Position numbers and translations under genes: made by a program
Shown: positions 20,670 through 33,600 of the stretch, in pieces
Layout of the letters: the number at the start of each line of letters is the position of its first letter
Position numbering within the stretch: position 1 is the stretch's first letter
DNA from: Symbiodinium natans
Lineage: Eukaryota; Sar; Dinophyceae; Suessiales; Symbiodiniaceae
DNA length: 64,000 bases
Assembly: GCA_905221605.1 (NCBI GenBank)
Contig: CAJNDS010001024.1
Location: 707,501-771,500, forward strand
Reading direction: 5' to 3'
The notes under the pieces: generated by a model
The model's database searches: none
Told to the model about the DNA's origin: nothing
What the model saw: only the letters and a program-made list of their open reading frames with translations

Positions 20670-22090
20670 GATAAGCGCCTGGCTGTTGCTCCTGTTCTGC
20701 GCGGCGCCTCGGTGTAACTACCTGTTGCGCACGGTGCCGCCGAGCGCAACAGCGTCGTACGCGGCGTCGCACGACGAAGCGATACTGCGTTGCCTGGCGA
20801 CCTTGCTGTCGGGGGGGGAAGTACCGCTGGACATCCCGCCTCAGAGGGAGCGGCGAGCCCACTTGCCGCTGCGCATGGGCGGCCTCGGCTTGTCGCCGGC
20901 CAGGGAGCACAGGCACGCGGCGTATTGGGCCTCCTGGGCAGACACCGTCACCGCGCTGCAGGAGTGCCACCCTGGCACGCTCGCCGCACTCATGCGGCCC
21001 CTGTTGGATGTCGCGGCAGCGGGTGTGCCCCCCAGCGTCATGGAGGCAGAGCACGCTGCACAGTGCCTACGCTCGCAGGGGTACAACGCGCCAACTTGGG
21101 CAGGGCACGGTCCCCCCCAACCTGGAAGACGATGCCGGGCCCTCCGCCCCAACGAGGCGAGGATGGCAGCAAAGTGCCGGAGCTGCTGTGGACAAGCGCG
21201 CGCTCGAGAAACTGTTTTCTGACTTGGATAGTGCATCCCGGGCGCTGCTGCTGTCCCAAAGCGGCGAAGGTGCCAGCTGCGCGATCAGCGCCATCCCGAG
21301 CTGCCCGGACTTCGTCGTCGACAGCGGGGAGTTCCGCACCTTCCTGCTTCGGCGGCTACGACTGGCGTTGCCGCTCGCCCCACGCCGATGCCGCTGCGGC
21401 GGAACCCTCGATGAGCTCGGGGACCACCGTTCCGCCTGCGCACAGGTTGGGGTGCTAGCGCATAGAGCGGGGCCACTGGAGCGGGCTGCTGCTCGCATCT
21501 GCCGTGAGGCCGGCGCCCGGGTGGCCACCAGCGTCGCTCTCCGGGACCTCAACCTCGACGTGCCGGCGACCGATGGTCGGCGGATCGAGGTGGTGGCCAA
21601 CGGCCTGCCTTTGTGGCAGGGGGCGCAAATCGCGGTTGACACCACCTTGGGTTGCCCCGTCCGACGCGACGGGCAAGCGCGACCGGGCGCGGATGCGCGG
21701 CCGGGTCTCGCTCTGGAGCAGGCTGCCCAGCGCAAGATGCGCACGTACCCTGAGCTTCAGCCGGGCGGACGGGGCCGCTGCCGCCTCGTCGTGTTCGGCC
21801 TGGAGGTCGGAGGCCGCTTCAGCAGCGGGACGCTGGCTTTCATTCGCCGCCTCGCAAGGGTCCGCAGCCGCGTGCGGGCCCCCTGGGCGCAAAATGCTGC
21901 GGCGCGGGCACTGACACGGCGGTGGACGGCCCTTGCAGGGCTCGCTGCCATGCGGGCCCACGCGCAGTCCCTGCTGGAGCTGCCGGTCAGCACGCGGGAC
22001 GCCGGTGATGGCGCAGAGATCCCCTTGGGGGATCTGCTCGCTGAGCGGCTGTGATGCGGGGGCGAAGGATGAGAACAAAAAAAATTGCAA
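20670..22090 (+). mobile_element. 5'-truncated LINE copy 2 with short A-rich 3' end
   Basis: Homology to copy 1 begins at CAAPRCNYLLRTVPPSAT (copy 1: CAAPRANYLLHVLPPAET near 18.77 kb), after the RT catalytic motifs. The copy therefore lacks the polymerase core, as expected from incomplete target-primed reverse transcription. The reading frame shifts at a C-run near 21112-21118. The frame ends at TGA 22052-22054, and an A-rich stretch (aacaaaaaaaatt, about 22074-22087) follows. No target-site duplication was identified. Copies 1 and 2 differ at many residues, so they are not recent duplicates. Confidence 0.75.
21120..22054 (+). pseudogene. CCHC plus restriction-like endonuclease domain of the LINE
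   Basis: In order: a linker (KLFSDLDSASRALLLSQS), basic LRRLRLALPLAPR, a C-x-C-x9-H-x3-C knuckle at 21389-21439, CREAGARVATSVALRDL, a nuclease-like core with Asp/Glu in TDGRRIEVV and Asp in AVDTTL (21638), then RKMRTYPEL with a Lys/Tyr pair. A CCHC followed by D...D...K/Y is the arrangement of the restriction-like endonuclease of R2-type LINEs, which nicks the target DNA. The segment is open to its stop codon but has no in-frame polymerase. The nuclease call is inference; the repeat-family identity is directly visible. Confidence 0.55.
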
Positions 22091-22857
22091 TTCCGGGCCG
22101 AGGTAGGCCACAGATCCTACGATTATCGCTATGCGAAGGCCCTTGCGCAGAGGCATACCAAAAGTCAGACGAAAGCCAAACACATGCACTGCTCTAGTGT
22201 CACCGAGGGTTCATGCCCAATGCCAATGCATGCACGGACAAAATTGAAACTACCACAAGGACAGGAAGGATGTCACTTCAATTTGATTCAATTCACATGG
22301 AAGACGACCGGCGAGCACAAAGCTTCCCTGGGTAGAAGCTGCTGGAAAACTCGCCAGATCCAAATGCCGCGGCACAAGCTGAAAGATCCTCTGAAAGGTG
22401 AGCATCAGTTAAGTCTTCGGATTCCTGCTGCTTGTGTTGATGCTTCTCAACTAGTCCTAAAAGCAAAACTGAGCACTGCCTTTTGCAGCCGTCTCTGGTC
22501 CTACAAGCAAAACTGAGCGTGGTACTTTGGCTGCCCTCCCCTTCCTTGATCGCTGGATTGAGATTACTTGCAGTTTTGCTGCCTGTTGGCTGGTCCAAAA
22601 AGCAAAACCGCTGAGTTTCGTTTGTCTCTGTGACCGGCCCCCAAAGCTGTTGCTAATGGACCGTCGTTTCTCTTTCGCTTTTTTTTGAGGCCTCGTAATC
22701 AACCCTATTTGCCAAATCCGTGCGCTGCGCCTTGGCCTTGATGCCTCCCATCCCATCCTAAGCAAATCCGTGCATTGTACCTTGGCAGCAGTTTTTTAGT
22801 ATTTTTTTCACTTTGAGGGGGCGGGGGAGGTTGCTTCTCATCTCCTTGCTGAGGGTT
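22091..22857. other. Spacer, no gene recognised
   Basis: Low-information sequence. The phrase agcaaaactgagc recurs at about 22464 and 22506, with a related aagcaaaaccgctgag at 22600. No exon can be supported. Confidence 0.4.
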
Positions 22858-23087
<230 letters not shown>

Positions 23088-24329
23088 AGTTGAAACACAT
23101 AAAAGAAGGGAAGCTCGTTTGTGCTTCCGTGGCTCCACAGCCTCCACCAATCTCAGTCTGGCCTGTGGTTGTGTGGTTGTGTGGTTGGGCATGTTGGAGT
23201 TCCGGGACACCAGCTGCCGGGAGCCCCTTTAAACAGGAAGGCAACGTGCTGGTTGCTGAGCTGTTGGCTTAGTGGCCCGCTGAAAGCGTTGCCCTTTCTG
23301 CTCCTTGCCGGTAGACGGGGACTAGGCCCGAGACCACGGACCTGGGCTGAAAAGCGAGAAGGAAAAAAACACCGCGATGGGTCTGCGAAAGTTTTGCGAA
23401 AGTCATTTTTTTTCGCGAAGACGGTTCTTTCGGGATGAAAGAATTTAGATCATCAAAAGGTTTTTTCATGGCGTCTTGACTGTTCCTCACATCACATTTT
23501 TCATCTGCAGGTGGATGATCTGCGTGCGAAGCAAGTAGCATCAACCACGACGTATTTGCAGGACGGGCATCCGCATCCTGGTATTCATGCAACGCGTGCG
23601 GGCAGAAGCGCGAGGGGGAATGTTTCGAGCATGCGGCTGTAGTGAGGAGTTGGGCAGTTTGCGGAGCCATTTACGTCATGTTGTTGCAGCTGAAGCGCAC
23701 CTCCGCCGCGGCCCCAGCCAGCGCACTGAACATGACATCGCGCATTGCATTGCTTCTCTGGAACGCCGTGGCGAAGGAAACGCTTTCGAAACGCCAACGC
23801 CTCCGCAATCCAAGCGAGGCAGGTGACAGACACACTGTTCTATTGGAAAAAGTTGGTAAGCGTTCCTTGCCATTGTCAATGCCGTCGAGGTTCGAAAGCA
23901 GACATTCCGGCAGGTGCGGCACTGCGAAGGCCGGCTGGCCAACTGTTTTGCTAGCTTTCTGCTAGCTTGTGCTCCAGAGGCACTCCGTCCTGAAGAAAGC
24001 CGGCAAAGCTGGCAGTCGACCAAGTTTTGGTGTGACAAGGTGCGAACAGAACACCCGTTCACATGAATGTCCGTGCTAGGTCCGGATCGCAGGCGCTGTT
24101 TGATTTGTGTTTCAGAATGTGTGTGCCTGGGCGGCTGCGACTGCATGTATGCGTCGCATGTGACACGCCAGTGATCGTCTCTTGTCAGGGCATCCGTCAG
24201 CGACACGAAGGAAGAGATCGCGGTACCGCAGGCGCATGTGATGCAAAGTGAAGCGGTGAGAACTAGTTGCATGTATCTTGGTTTTCTTCGCTTTTAAGTG
24301 TGGACATGTGTGCCATTTTGGGCCAGATG
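23088..24329. other. Spacer with no firm gene
   Basis: Both strands contain open frames of about 80-200 codons between 23.6 and 24.3 kb. None shows a domain or dinoflagellate-type exon boundaries that join to neighbours. I see nothing else. Confidence 0.35.
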
Positions 24330-24569
24330 GGGCGCCAAATTTCGATGGGGCGCCAAGTTTCGATTGGGCGCCAAACTTCCAACGCTGACGATGAGCCGCC
24401 GAGAACGTCACTCTCGGGCTCAGTCTCCGGATCGTTGCAGCCTCATGTTTTTTTTCTGCCACTTGTCAACGAATCCATGGTGCAGTTGGACATCCGTAAG
24501 GCCACTTCAACGCAAGGCGCGCGGATGCTGCTGGATTTGCTGGGCCTGGGCTTTGGGGAGACTCATTAA
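24327..24569 (+). CDS. Possible exon with triplicated MGRQ repeat
   Basis: After ...GGCCAG, the frame reads MGRQIS MGRQVS IGRQTS from three near-identical 18-bp DNA units (ggggcgccaa-type). It continues acidic and Ser-rich, then reads VQLDIRKATSTQGARMLLD and LLGLGFGE, ending in TAA where the minisatellite starts. The second half looks like a folded helix. Family unknown; this may be a terminal exon. Confidence 0.3.
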   Translation: MGRQISMGRQVSIGRQTSNADDEPPRTSLSGSVSGSLQPHVFFLPLVNESMVQLDIRKATSTQGARMLLDLLGLGFGETH

Positions 24570-24893
24570 CACACATTAACATACATTTACATTAACATAC
24601 ATTAACATACATTAAAATACATTAACAGACAGTAACATACAGTAACATACAGTAACATACAGTAACATACAGCAACATACAGTAACATACAGTAACATAC
24701 AGTAACATACAGTAACATACAGTAACATACAGTAACATACAGTAACATACAGTAACATACAGTAACATACAGTAACATACAGTAACATACAGTAACATAC
24801 AGTAACATACAGCAACATACAGTAACGTAAAGTAACCTACAGGAACATACAGTAACACACAATAACATACAGGAACATACAGTAACATACTAA
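24568..24893. repeat. 10-bp minisatellite, agtaacatac
   Basis: About 30 tandem units, nearly perfect between 24630 and 24820 and degenerate at both ends (attaacatac, aggaacatac). On the - strand three units make a ten-codon period (VTVCYCMLLY), giving long spurious frames. Confidence 0.95.
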
Positions 24894-26082
24894 AGTAAGC
24901 ATATGGCCAGGGACAATGTGACAGACTGGGTAGTATTCGGTCCCCATCCCATGCCGCAGGGACGCAAGTCTTTGACAATGACTGGTGCGGCTACAGCTGC
25001 CATGGCTGTCGCCCGGTCGCAGGCGCCACGGATGCAAAATGGTGTTATTGCGGCTCAGACTTACGCCTTTTTTTCACTTCTTTGTAAAACTTAGGGTGGT
25101 TTTCTTTTTTCATCCCACCAGTATACCACGGAGGAACAAGGCAGTCGGGCGATCACATGTGCCAATGTTGCGTTTCGATACGCGGCGTTCCATGATGGAC
25201 TTGCCTGATCGCTCGTTGCCATATACTAGTATCAGATTTGCCTCAGTCAGTTCAGTTGGTGAAGTGATGACGGATCCAACCCCAGCGTTCGTACACAAAG
25301 AAATAGATGTACCGTTCCAAAGCCCCATCATTCACAATTGCCTCGGCATGCTTGCTTACGGGATACCTGGCCTGGGATAGCATTATGTTCGGGTTGCAAT
25401 GCTGAGGCGTTTGGCACAAAGCCACCGAACGAGGAAGTAGCTGATGCCACTCCCTGAGTGCGCAGCTGGGGACAGGTCTGCATAGGGCATAGTCGGATCA
25501 TTTCACAACTATTTCCTTCATGTTGTTTGTGCCAGTAACCATGCTTGTGCGACGAAGGTCGGCATAGAGTTTGCCGAGGTCAGGCTGACATGTCTTATCG
25601 TTTGCTTGATTGGATCGCAAAGCGAATGGCTGCAAGGTCCACCACTACATGTGGGACGCTGCAGAATTCTTGGATCAGGCGCAGATGCGTACGGGGCGCA
25701 GTCAAGTGTGCCACAAGAGCTACAAGTATAGCTAACATTTGGACTTCCGACTCCTAATGACCTCATGGCAATGCAGTTCTACCGCCGACCCTGGGAAGGC
25801 AACGCAAGTCTTGGTTTGCAAAGTGCCACTTGGATGCATGGGCACAAAAGGGGATGGCAATTTGCGTGAGAGGGACTGGTTCCGGCTGTGGTGGCAGTGA
25901 AGTGGTGGGGCAGCATGGGGCATCAACCATTGGTGTGGCTTGTTGCATATGGCTTAATCACGACAAGTACACCAAGGATCACAGAGAAGCTGCAATGCTT
26001 CAAAACGCAGAAAGAGGCCAACGTCATGTCCAAGCAGAAGACGTGCATTTGCAATTGCATTTTCAATTATGTTTGTAGTTGC
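24894..26082. other. Spacer, no gene recognised
   Basis: Only short open frames with no domain signatures. Nothing in it supports a feature. Confidence 0.35.
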
Positions 26083-26345
26083 TGGTAATTGTTTTTATTT
26101 TTGTAGTTGTTGCAGCTGTGGTCATGGTCGTGGTTGTAGTAGTAGTGGTGGTAGCACCATTTTTGCAAGTTGTTGTTGTTGTTGTTGCGGTGGTTGTCGT
26201 TCTTCTTGCTGCGGTGGTTGTTTTTCATTGTGCTTCTTCTCGCCGCTGCTGCCGCTGCTGCTGCCGCCGCTGCTGCTGGTGCTGGTGCTGGTGCTGTTGC
26301 TGTTGTGGGGGTTGTGGTGCTGCTTGCCCTGTTTCCATTCTTCTT
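26083..26345. repeat. Triplet-rich (GTT/GCT/CTT)n region
   Basis: Imperfect runs of TTG/GTT change to CTG/CCG triplets, then CTT. All three + frames are open as Val-, Cys- and Leu/Ala-rich simple sequence, so no protein is called. Confidence 0.75.
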
Positions 26346-26477
26346 CTTCGACCGACCCGAGCATACCGCATGTCTGTCTGCTCGTCAGGCCACCACAATA
26401 GCCGAACTGGCGCACCTGTGCAAACGCATGGAATCTTACTTGAAGGCGGCCTGCAGGGATAGTTGCCGTGGGAGGCA

Positions 26478-26510
26478 TTTTTTTTTTTTTTTTTTTTGGG
26501 GGGGGGGGGG
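26478..26510 (+). repeat. Poly-T/poly-G junction
   Basis: About 20 T run directly into about 13 G, followed by tcc. The same arrangement recurs at 26582-26609 and 56367-56403. Confidence 0.9.
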
Positions 26511-26581
26511 TCCTTTTTTGGTTAACTAATTGTATTGACTATTGTTGTCATCATTATTTTTTGTATTTATTTTCAAATTTA

Positions 26582-26609
26582 TTTTTTTTTTTTTTTTTTG
26601 GGGGGGGGG
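26582..26609 (+). repeat. Poly-T/poly-G junction, second copy
   Basis: About 18 T followed by 10 G and then tcc, some 70 bp after the first tract. Both tracts are followed by gtcc. Confidence 0.9.
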
Positions 26610-26765
26610 TCCGTTCCCTTGGTTTTTGCTAGGCGAGCCTCACACCCTGAACCGGAAAGCCTAAAACCCCATTCGTGTGTTTGGGGGTTTGCCCTTTACG
26701 TTTGCTTCGGCACGGGCGTGTTGTGCGCGGCCTGTTGAGGCAAGGACTCTTGGAAGGAGGGTCGA

Positions 26766-26806
26766 GGCTTAGGGTTTATGCAAAAAAAGGGTTTAGGGTT
26801 TAGGGA
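26766..26806 (+). repeat. Telomere-like TTTAGGG tract
   Basis: Reads cttagggttt, then an A-run, then gggtttagggtttagggag. The unit is the TTTAGGG telomere heptamer known from dinoflagellates. It is internal and degenerate, so a scattered interstitial copy rather than a chromosome end. Confidence 0.7.
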
Positions 26807-27232
26807 GCGCTTGATGATCCGAGAGTAGTCTGTCTGAGCGGCACGAAAGCTAATGAACCCTGAGCCGAAACCGAACTAAATCGGCCTCTGCAGACGAGGC
26901 CCATTAAAACCCACAGCCCTCCTACATTTCCTCTTGGTGGGAAGCTGGGAAACGAGGCATCCTATACAGTCCCTCATCGGCTGCACACAGAGGAATCTAC
27001 GATGTGTAAGGCGCTTTCGGGTAAAAACCGCTTTCGGGTTATAACCAAGGCACGACAGAAAACCTCAACAAATGACCAGACGTTCGCACTCAAAAATCCA
27101 AGTCTACCTGAGATGCGCGCGCCTACCATGAAGACCGTCCGTTTCCTCAGCTTCTCGGCAGGAAAACCTCTAATTTTTCCCTCTGTATTTTGAGAGGAAA
27201 TCGTTCCTTTCCGTAGTAGGTTCTGGCTAGGA

Positions 27233-27365
27233 GAAGAAAGAATAAAGAAGAAAGAAAGAAAGGAAGGAAGGAAGAAAGAAGGGAAGGAATGAAGGAAGGC
27301 AGCAAGGAAGAAGGCAGCAAGGAAAGGAAAAGGACGAAGGGAATACAGAAAGAAAGAAGAACCAC
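27233..27365. repeat. (GAAA/GGAA)n purine tract
   Basis: About 130 bp of near-pure purine in GAAA and GGAA units, upstream of the first coiled-coil exon. Confidence 0.85.
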
Positions 27366-27601
27366 AGAAAAGAATGCAAAAATCCTAAGAACTCCGACGA
27401 AAAGTAATCTGAATCCTATGAAAATACAAAGGAAACGGATGTTTTCCTAGGAAAACCCTAGAAAATGGACCAACCAACACAAATGAAAGACCCCCCCACA
27501 AAAAGTACCCCAAAGAAGCTCCACCCGTTGCAGTGGGTTCGTGTTGAGGCTGAGAAACTTCATTCTTGTTCACTCTGTTAATCGTGGCCAAGTGTCTCCA
27601 G

Positions 27602-30600
27602 GGCACGGCTCTGGAAGATCACGAAAAAGAGCTCAGTGAGGCCTGGGCCGCGGGAAGCGCAGACCGCACACCAAGCAAAGCTATGTGGTCTGGGCATTCA
27701 TCCAGGGGAGTGGGGAGTCACTGGAGTTGGGGTTGGAGGGATAGCACGGAACCGAAAGGGAATAGGAGAAATATCCTAAACCTTGTCGAAGTTCAAGACG
27801 AACATGGTTTACGTGGCATGGTTTATGTGAATTCGTAGTTCGTTTGCCTGCGACACCGAATCGGATTGGAGTGTCTACGGAGCCCAGATGCCATGTGGTG
27901 CAGGGCACCAAAGACACACTCCCTTACAGGGAGTACATGCCTTAACGTTCCTGACGCATGATTCGCCCAGCTATTGCGAGAGTGAAAGTAAGCCTTAACA
28001 CTCAGGTGGATATGCGTCCAATACTAATACCCCAAAGTAGTACACAGTATACAGCAGCCCGCATTCCCCCAAAAAAGGTTACGTATTTCTGGCCCTTTTT
28101 TTGGAAATCGCCAGGTCAAGACCAAGCTCTTTGCCCGAGAGGAAGAGGTCAGCAGCCTCGTGGAGCGGCTGCAGGTGCCATAGGGGCGGGTTTGGGGTTC
28201 AGGGTTTAGGGCTGCTTACGTTGGGAGTTTGAATCTAAGAGTTCTAGGAATTGGTGTCGAGGTAGGGTTTACACTTCAAGATGAATTTGCAGCAGTCTCC
28301 AGTCCCAACTTAAGAGGAAATCCGGCGTCAGCAAATGCAACAAATATACAGTTGCCCAAAAATCGCGAGAAAGCTTTCAACATGCTTGCAGGATCTATGC
28401 CAATGGCATACTGCATCTTATCGTAAGTTCAGTGCATGAGTTGTAACAATTCCTTCCCCTTCGTGATTTTTCCGCGTCTCCTCTTCAAGAGTTTCCTCAA
28501 TATTTCGAAAGGACGTATAGGAGAACAGCCTAGAACCAATTGAAAGTCACGTTGGTTGTTAACAAGAAATGGACCCGTTGTCTCCTTAATAAGAACGTCT
28601 TTTCGTATACAAAAAAGCCAAACTCCGCAGACTAGTGTCCCAAGCTGTCCTTGATTAGCTTATCATGGCGTGGGGTGCAGTGTGGGAACGATGCTACACG
28701 AGGTGACATGCGCAGCTGAAGCTCGCAATCGCAGTCAGAGTACAGGCAACAGGAACATTACAAATTAGAACTCAAAACCAACAGAACAGCAACCTGAACT
28801 TCCCAAAGACACCAATGTTTCCGGGCACTAGTCGTGGTCTTGGGCTTGCAGCATTGCAGGGTGTAGGACAGGGTGATTCACATCAAACACAAACTCCGCA
28901 CCTGAGCCGAAGTGCTTGCTCATGTCTTTGCTTTTTCCTAGGTGCGAGGAAAGTGCACTTTCGATTAGAACATGTGTGTGTGTGTGTTTTAATTTATTTC
29001 TGCGTGTGTGCGTTCCCACCTTCAGACAAGGAATTAAGGATACTCCGCCGCAGAATTCTCTGGCGGTCATTCGCCCGGAAGAGGTGGAAAGCATAAGTCT
29101 ATGTAAGTTGATTCATGTCCAAGCATGGATGTCATGCATTGGAGGGTACATGGTTTATCTGGGCCCGGAGCTCAAGGGTACGACTCTCAAAGCAGAGCTA
29201 TGTAGTCGATGGCATTCCCAAAAAGAAGAGTTGCAGATGGCACTCTGGCACTCTCGGCAGCGCCAGCCCAAGGGGGGGGAAATCAATATTGACCGAACGA
29301 AGATAGCCGACATCGACAAATCCGGGCACTCTTGCTCTTCCGGGTTTGAGAGTAGTCTTCCAAGAAATGTGTTGGTTTTCTAGTGTGTGGGCTCCTTATT
29401 CCAAGAAGCAAGAAGAACCAAAGGCGACTCGGGAAGCCTGTAGTGTAAACGCAGGGGAGACTTTCAACCCCAAACCTTCCATCTTTAACCATTTCAACAG
29501 CTACTGCTTGCACAGCCTGGATTCAGATGCGGATATCTTCAGAATGCGGCTCCACAAACTCCCTTTTGCAGCAGACTTGATCCCTGAAAGCCCTGAGCTG
29601 CGCAGGGGGAGACGTCGCAGAATGAGCAGTGGTGGCCACAGAACCTCACAAAACCGTTAGGCACCATTCCCCCAGATTGCCGCAGAAGTAGCTCCAAGTA
29701 GCCCCCCCCCCCATGTGCAACATGAGGAAGGAGCGCAGCTTTCTGACAAAGCTTCAGCAACAGGCCGGAGATACTAGTAGGTTTCACTGTTCTTAGTAGG
29801 GAGGCCGTGGCCTCGGACTGAATGAGCTGGTTCCACAAAGAGCCTGAAAGTTTAGGGAACAAGAGCGGGCCATTCAGTTCGGTTTGGGGTGGCACAGTGG
29901 ACACTGCACATTCCTCGCGAAGTGGGCATCAACGGCTGCATCGTCCGCGGCCTCTGACAGGAAAGGCTCCGCGACAATCTGCAGCGCGAGCTGGTTGACA
30001 CTCAGGCCTGCGCTTCCTAAACTCGACTTCCGTAACAACCCTAACCCGGCCACTTTGCATGGCTGCGCTGGATCTTTTGGCTTCCTCTGTTGATCAGGCC
30101 CAGCTGGCTGCAATGACCGCGCAGAATCAGGAGCGCTTTGTCATGTCTTGCCCTGACATTTTTTTTGATTTCGAAGATAGGTTTTGAACGCAGCAACGAT
30201 GATCATTCCAAGTGTGTACTCTCTGCCACGTGTTTTGAGTGTTTTGGGAACCTGCCTGGCCGGATGTTTGGCCCTCGCTGTTCCCGTGTCCGAGCTTTCC
30301 TCCGTGGATGCGAGGACCTCACAAAGGAATTGGGTGTCTACAAGGCCGCGAAAGCACAGCTGACTGGCCACAAGAGTCATACAGAGATCCGGTGCGCAAA
30401 CTTCTGGAACCTTGGCCTGGCAAGCCAACTCACTCATGGGGGTGGTTGTGCTTCAGACATGGAACCTGCACGCAATGCAAGTTTCCCCGTGCAATCTTGC
30501 GTCTGAATTCCTAGTCGCTTCTTGGGCTCCGTGTCAATCACCCTTCAAAACCTAAGCGCTCCCGAAAGGGTTCGGGGGATTCTCGGGTTCCAGATCGCTG

Positions 30601-33600
30601 CTACTTAGGTTTCAGGTGTAGTACCGTCGTCCTGAAGTTGTGACAAACCCTACACGGCAGGACTCGGAAGCGTCGGTGAAGAAGCAGAGCGCCGCCTTCG
30701 CCAAGTCCAGGCTCTGAGTTTAGAGTCTAGGGTTTGGGGCCCTTCTTGTGGCTGGGAGTTTGGGGGAAAAATGGGCAGAAAGGAAAGTGTACCCGTCTGT
30801 TCATTGGCTTTCCAGTGCGTGGGAGTCCAGTTAGTAGCACTGGAAGCCTGTTCTTCGGAAGTTTCTGGCCAAAGCAGGAAGCAGGAATAAGCGCTTGGAG
30901 GCTAATTGCCGGTGCTTAAGGGATCAGGGTTGCAGGCGCCTTTAGATTGGTGTTGGGGTTTGTAAAAGGGATAATCGGCTTGTCAGGTTTGAGCTCCGGG
31001 TTCAGAAGAGCGCCCAAGGCTGACACATAATTCGGGGGACTGGATACATATGTATATATATATACATATGTATAATCTATATATATATATATACACATGT
31101 GTGTGTATGTAGGGCATACCTTCAAAGTCGGAAGGCATTCTGCAGTTTCCTCCGACTCGAAGCTGTGCAGTGCGTGGCAACAATCCGAGACCCAAACCTC
31201 AACAAACCGTCGGATGAGTCCCAAGCTGCGCGTTCGCGGGTTGCAAGTTCACTGCGGCTCAGCGTCCAGGGTTTGCTGTGCTGAAGTTCCTTGGCGCCTA
31301 GGGTTCCCAGGGGGTAAAAAACTCGGGGCTACTTAGCTCCGGTTTGGCTGCAGGGGCCGCATCCTGACCGGGCAGAAGCCGGGCAGCGGCAATGATGCCG
31401 ACTCACCCCTTGAGGACAGCTGGCTTTTGGTTGGGGTGTCTCTGCTTGCAGACTCTCGCCACGTTTGGGTGTAGTTCTGCTTGTGTACGGAGCGCTCTCA
31501 GCGACCGTGGGTAAAATGCTACAGATGAGTGATGTGCTCAGAAGGACTTCTTCGCCCGGATGATGCCAGACTTGGTGCAGCACTTGACCAAGGATTCGCA
31601 TGTTGCTGGTTGCCATCTTGGAGTCGCATCATATCAGAGCACACATATAATATCAGATCATATCACACGCTTGACTTTGGTAGCTTTCTTCTATTTGGCA
31701 ATGATGCCACGTCGAGGGTCCGGTTGAAGTCGCGTCGTGTACTCAGATTGCACTCAAAGCACGAGAGGAGCTCAAGGACCAATCCTTGAAGAACCAGATC
31801 ATGCCCGTCGTGCGTTCTCTTCATCAGCATCTTCCTGAGACGGCTCAGGGTTGGAGGCAAAGAACAGTCGCGTGCCGCGTTCGGCATCTTGAAGTTGAGG
31901 GGCTCCGGAATGGCATTCGAATCGGAAGGTTCCCGGTATGGCTTCACTATTGTTCAAGATGCCAAAGAGAAGATCGCGTCTTATGGCCAAAACTTCATCG
32001 ACACTCCAAGTCGTTTCAAGCAGCCTGCTGGCCGTGATGATGGCGCAGTGCCCCGCAAGGCGTCGCAGCCAGTAGCACCTTGTCACGGCTCATCGCAACC
32101 ATATCCAGAGACAATGCATGCTGCTGAGGACCTGGAAGGCCTGTCGCACCAAGAGCCAGCAAACGGCCCCAGCCTCGGGTTATCGGCGCGAATATCAACG
32201 GATGGGATGTAACTGAAAGTAGCAACCCCTCCCAAACCCCTTCGTGGCTTCAGGCTGAAGCCTTGGAGGAATCCGAGCGTGAGGCCGCGGAAGCTTCCAA
32301 GAAGATGGCCGAGACACTGCCCCAGTCTGTTCGTTTGAGGGCAAGGGGCCGAGGTGTTCAGAGAGAGAGAGAGAGAGGAGAAGGAGAAGAAGAAGAAGAA
32401 GAAGAAGAAGAAGAAGAAGAAAGAAGACGAAAGAAGAAGAAAGAAGAACGAAGAAGAACGAAGAAAAACGAAGAAGAAAGAATAATAAAGAATAATAATA
32501 ATAATAAGAAGAAGAAGAAGAATAAGAAGAGGAAGAGAGAGAGAGGAAGGTCGCGTGTAGTGATCGTTGAGGAGCCAGAGGAGGGGTGGATCGTGCATGA
32601 TAGCACTGGGAAGCCCCGCCCCGATCTCTCATAACGTTCAACCACAAACGTGTGTCGTCGTGATGCCTTCACGGATTCAAGATACCTGTTCGGGGTGGAG
32701 CGCCTCGGGAGTGAGGGGTTGTGCAGCGTGCAGCTCATGCAAGACGGCACCTTCAGCAGGTAAAGCAGCTTAGGCCTTTGTGGGTTTAAAGTTCGCTTCA
32801 GATGCCAGGCCCATGAGAACGTGCCTGCTTGCCTTCGTTCAATCCCGAAACCTCGGACCTGAAGCCCAGCATTGGTACAGAGAAAGCCTGGCTCTGAACC
32901 CCAAACTGTCAGCTAGGCGGCTGGAAAACAATAACCAATCCAGGTATCCCCAAGAGTCCAAACTATTCAGGATGGAGGCTGCCAGACAGAAGGAGAAGGA
33001 CAGATGGGACCCAAATCCACTCTGGAGAGGGAATCATCGGGACCTTTCCTTCACGGTTGTTTTTTCTGCTGATTGCAGGGATTAAGGGTTTACGATGCTG
33101 AGTCACGCGGTCTCATGCAACAATATGATATATATATATATGTACATATATATAGTATTTCTAGAGTATGGGAGAAGTCATCTCGAATCGAAGTATAGTG
33201 CCGTTCCTACTATTCTACATTATGTTATGCATGTATACATACATCTGCAAAAAAACATATGCGCGTCTGTGCATAGCATATGTTCGTATTCGCCAGGAAG
33301 CTGCCGATGCAAAGGCCACGTGCCCAGGGCAATGTGTTTGGGAAGAGAAGGAAGCCAGGCGGTGGTGGGCTCTTCTGGTCTGGTCTGGTGGGAAACGAGG
33401 AGAAGAAGAGATAAGACAGAGAGGCTAGCTTGAGTGGCAGAGTCTGGGGAGCAGGGCAAGGAGGACATGGCTGCCTTCGCACCACGTGAGGGTTGCTGGT
33501 GGTAGGGATGTTGCGGCATCTACGGCTACGAGTTGTACAAAGGTTTTTGCCAGTGTACGGCATACCTTTTTTTGTATCGGCTGTTGTTTGGCAAGCAACA

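Noticed and set aside
24568-24893. CRISPR-like array
   Set aside because: Units are 10 bp with no spacers, and the genome is eukaryotic.
24602-24978. Long - strand frames of repeated VCYCMLLY
   Set aside because: They are translations of the 10-bp minisatellite.
32359-32634. Lys/Glu-rich continuation of the coiled-coil exon at 32254
   Set aside because: It is the translation of a GAA repeat; the exon probably ends before it.
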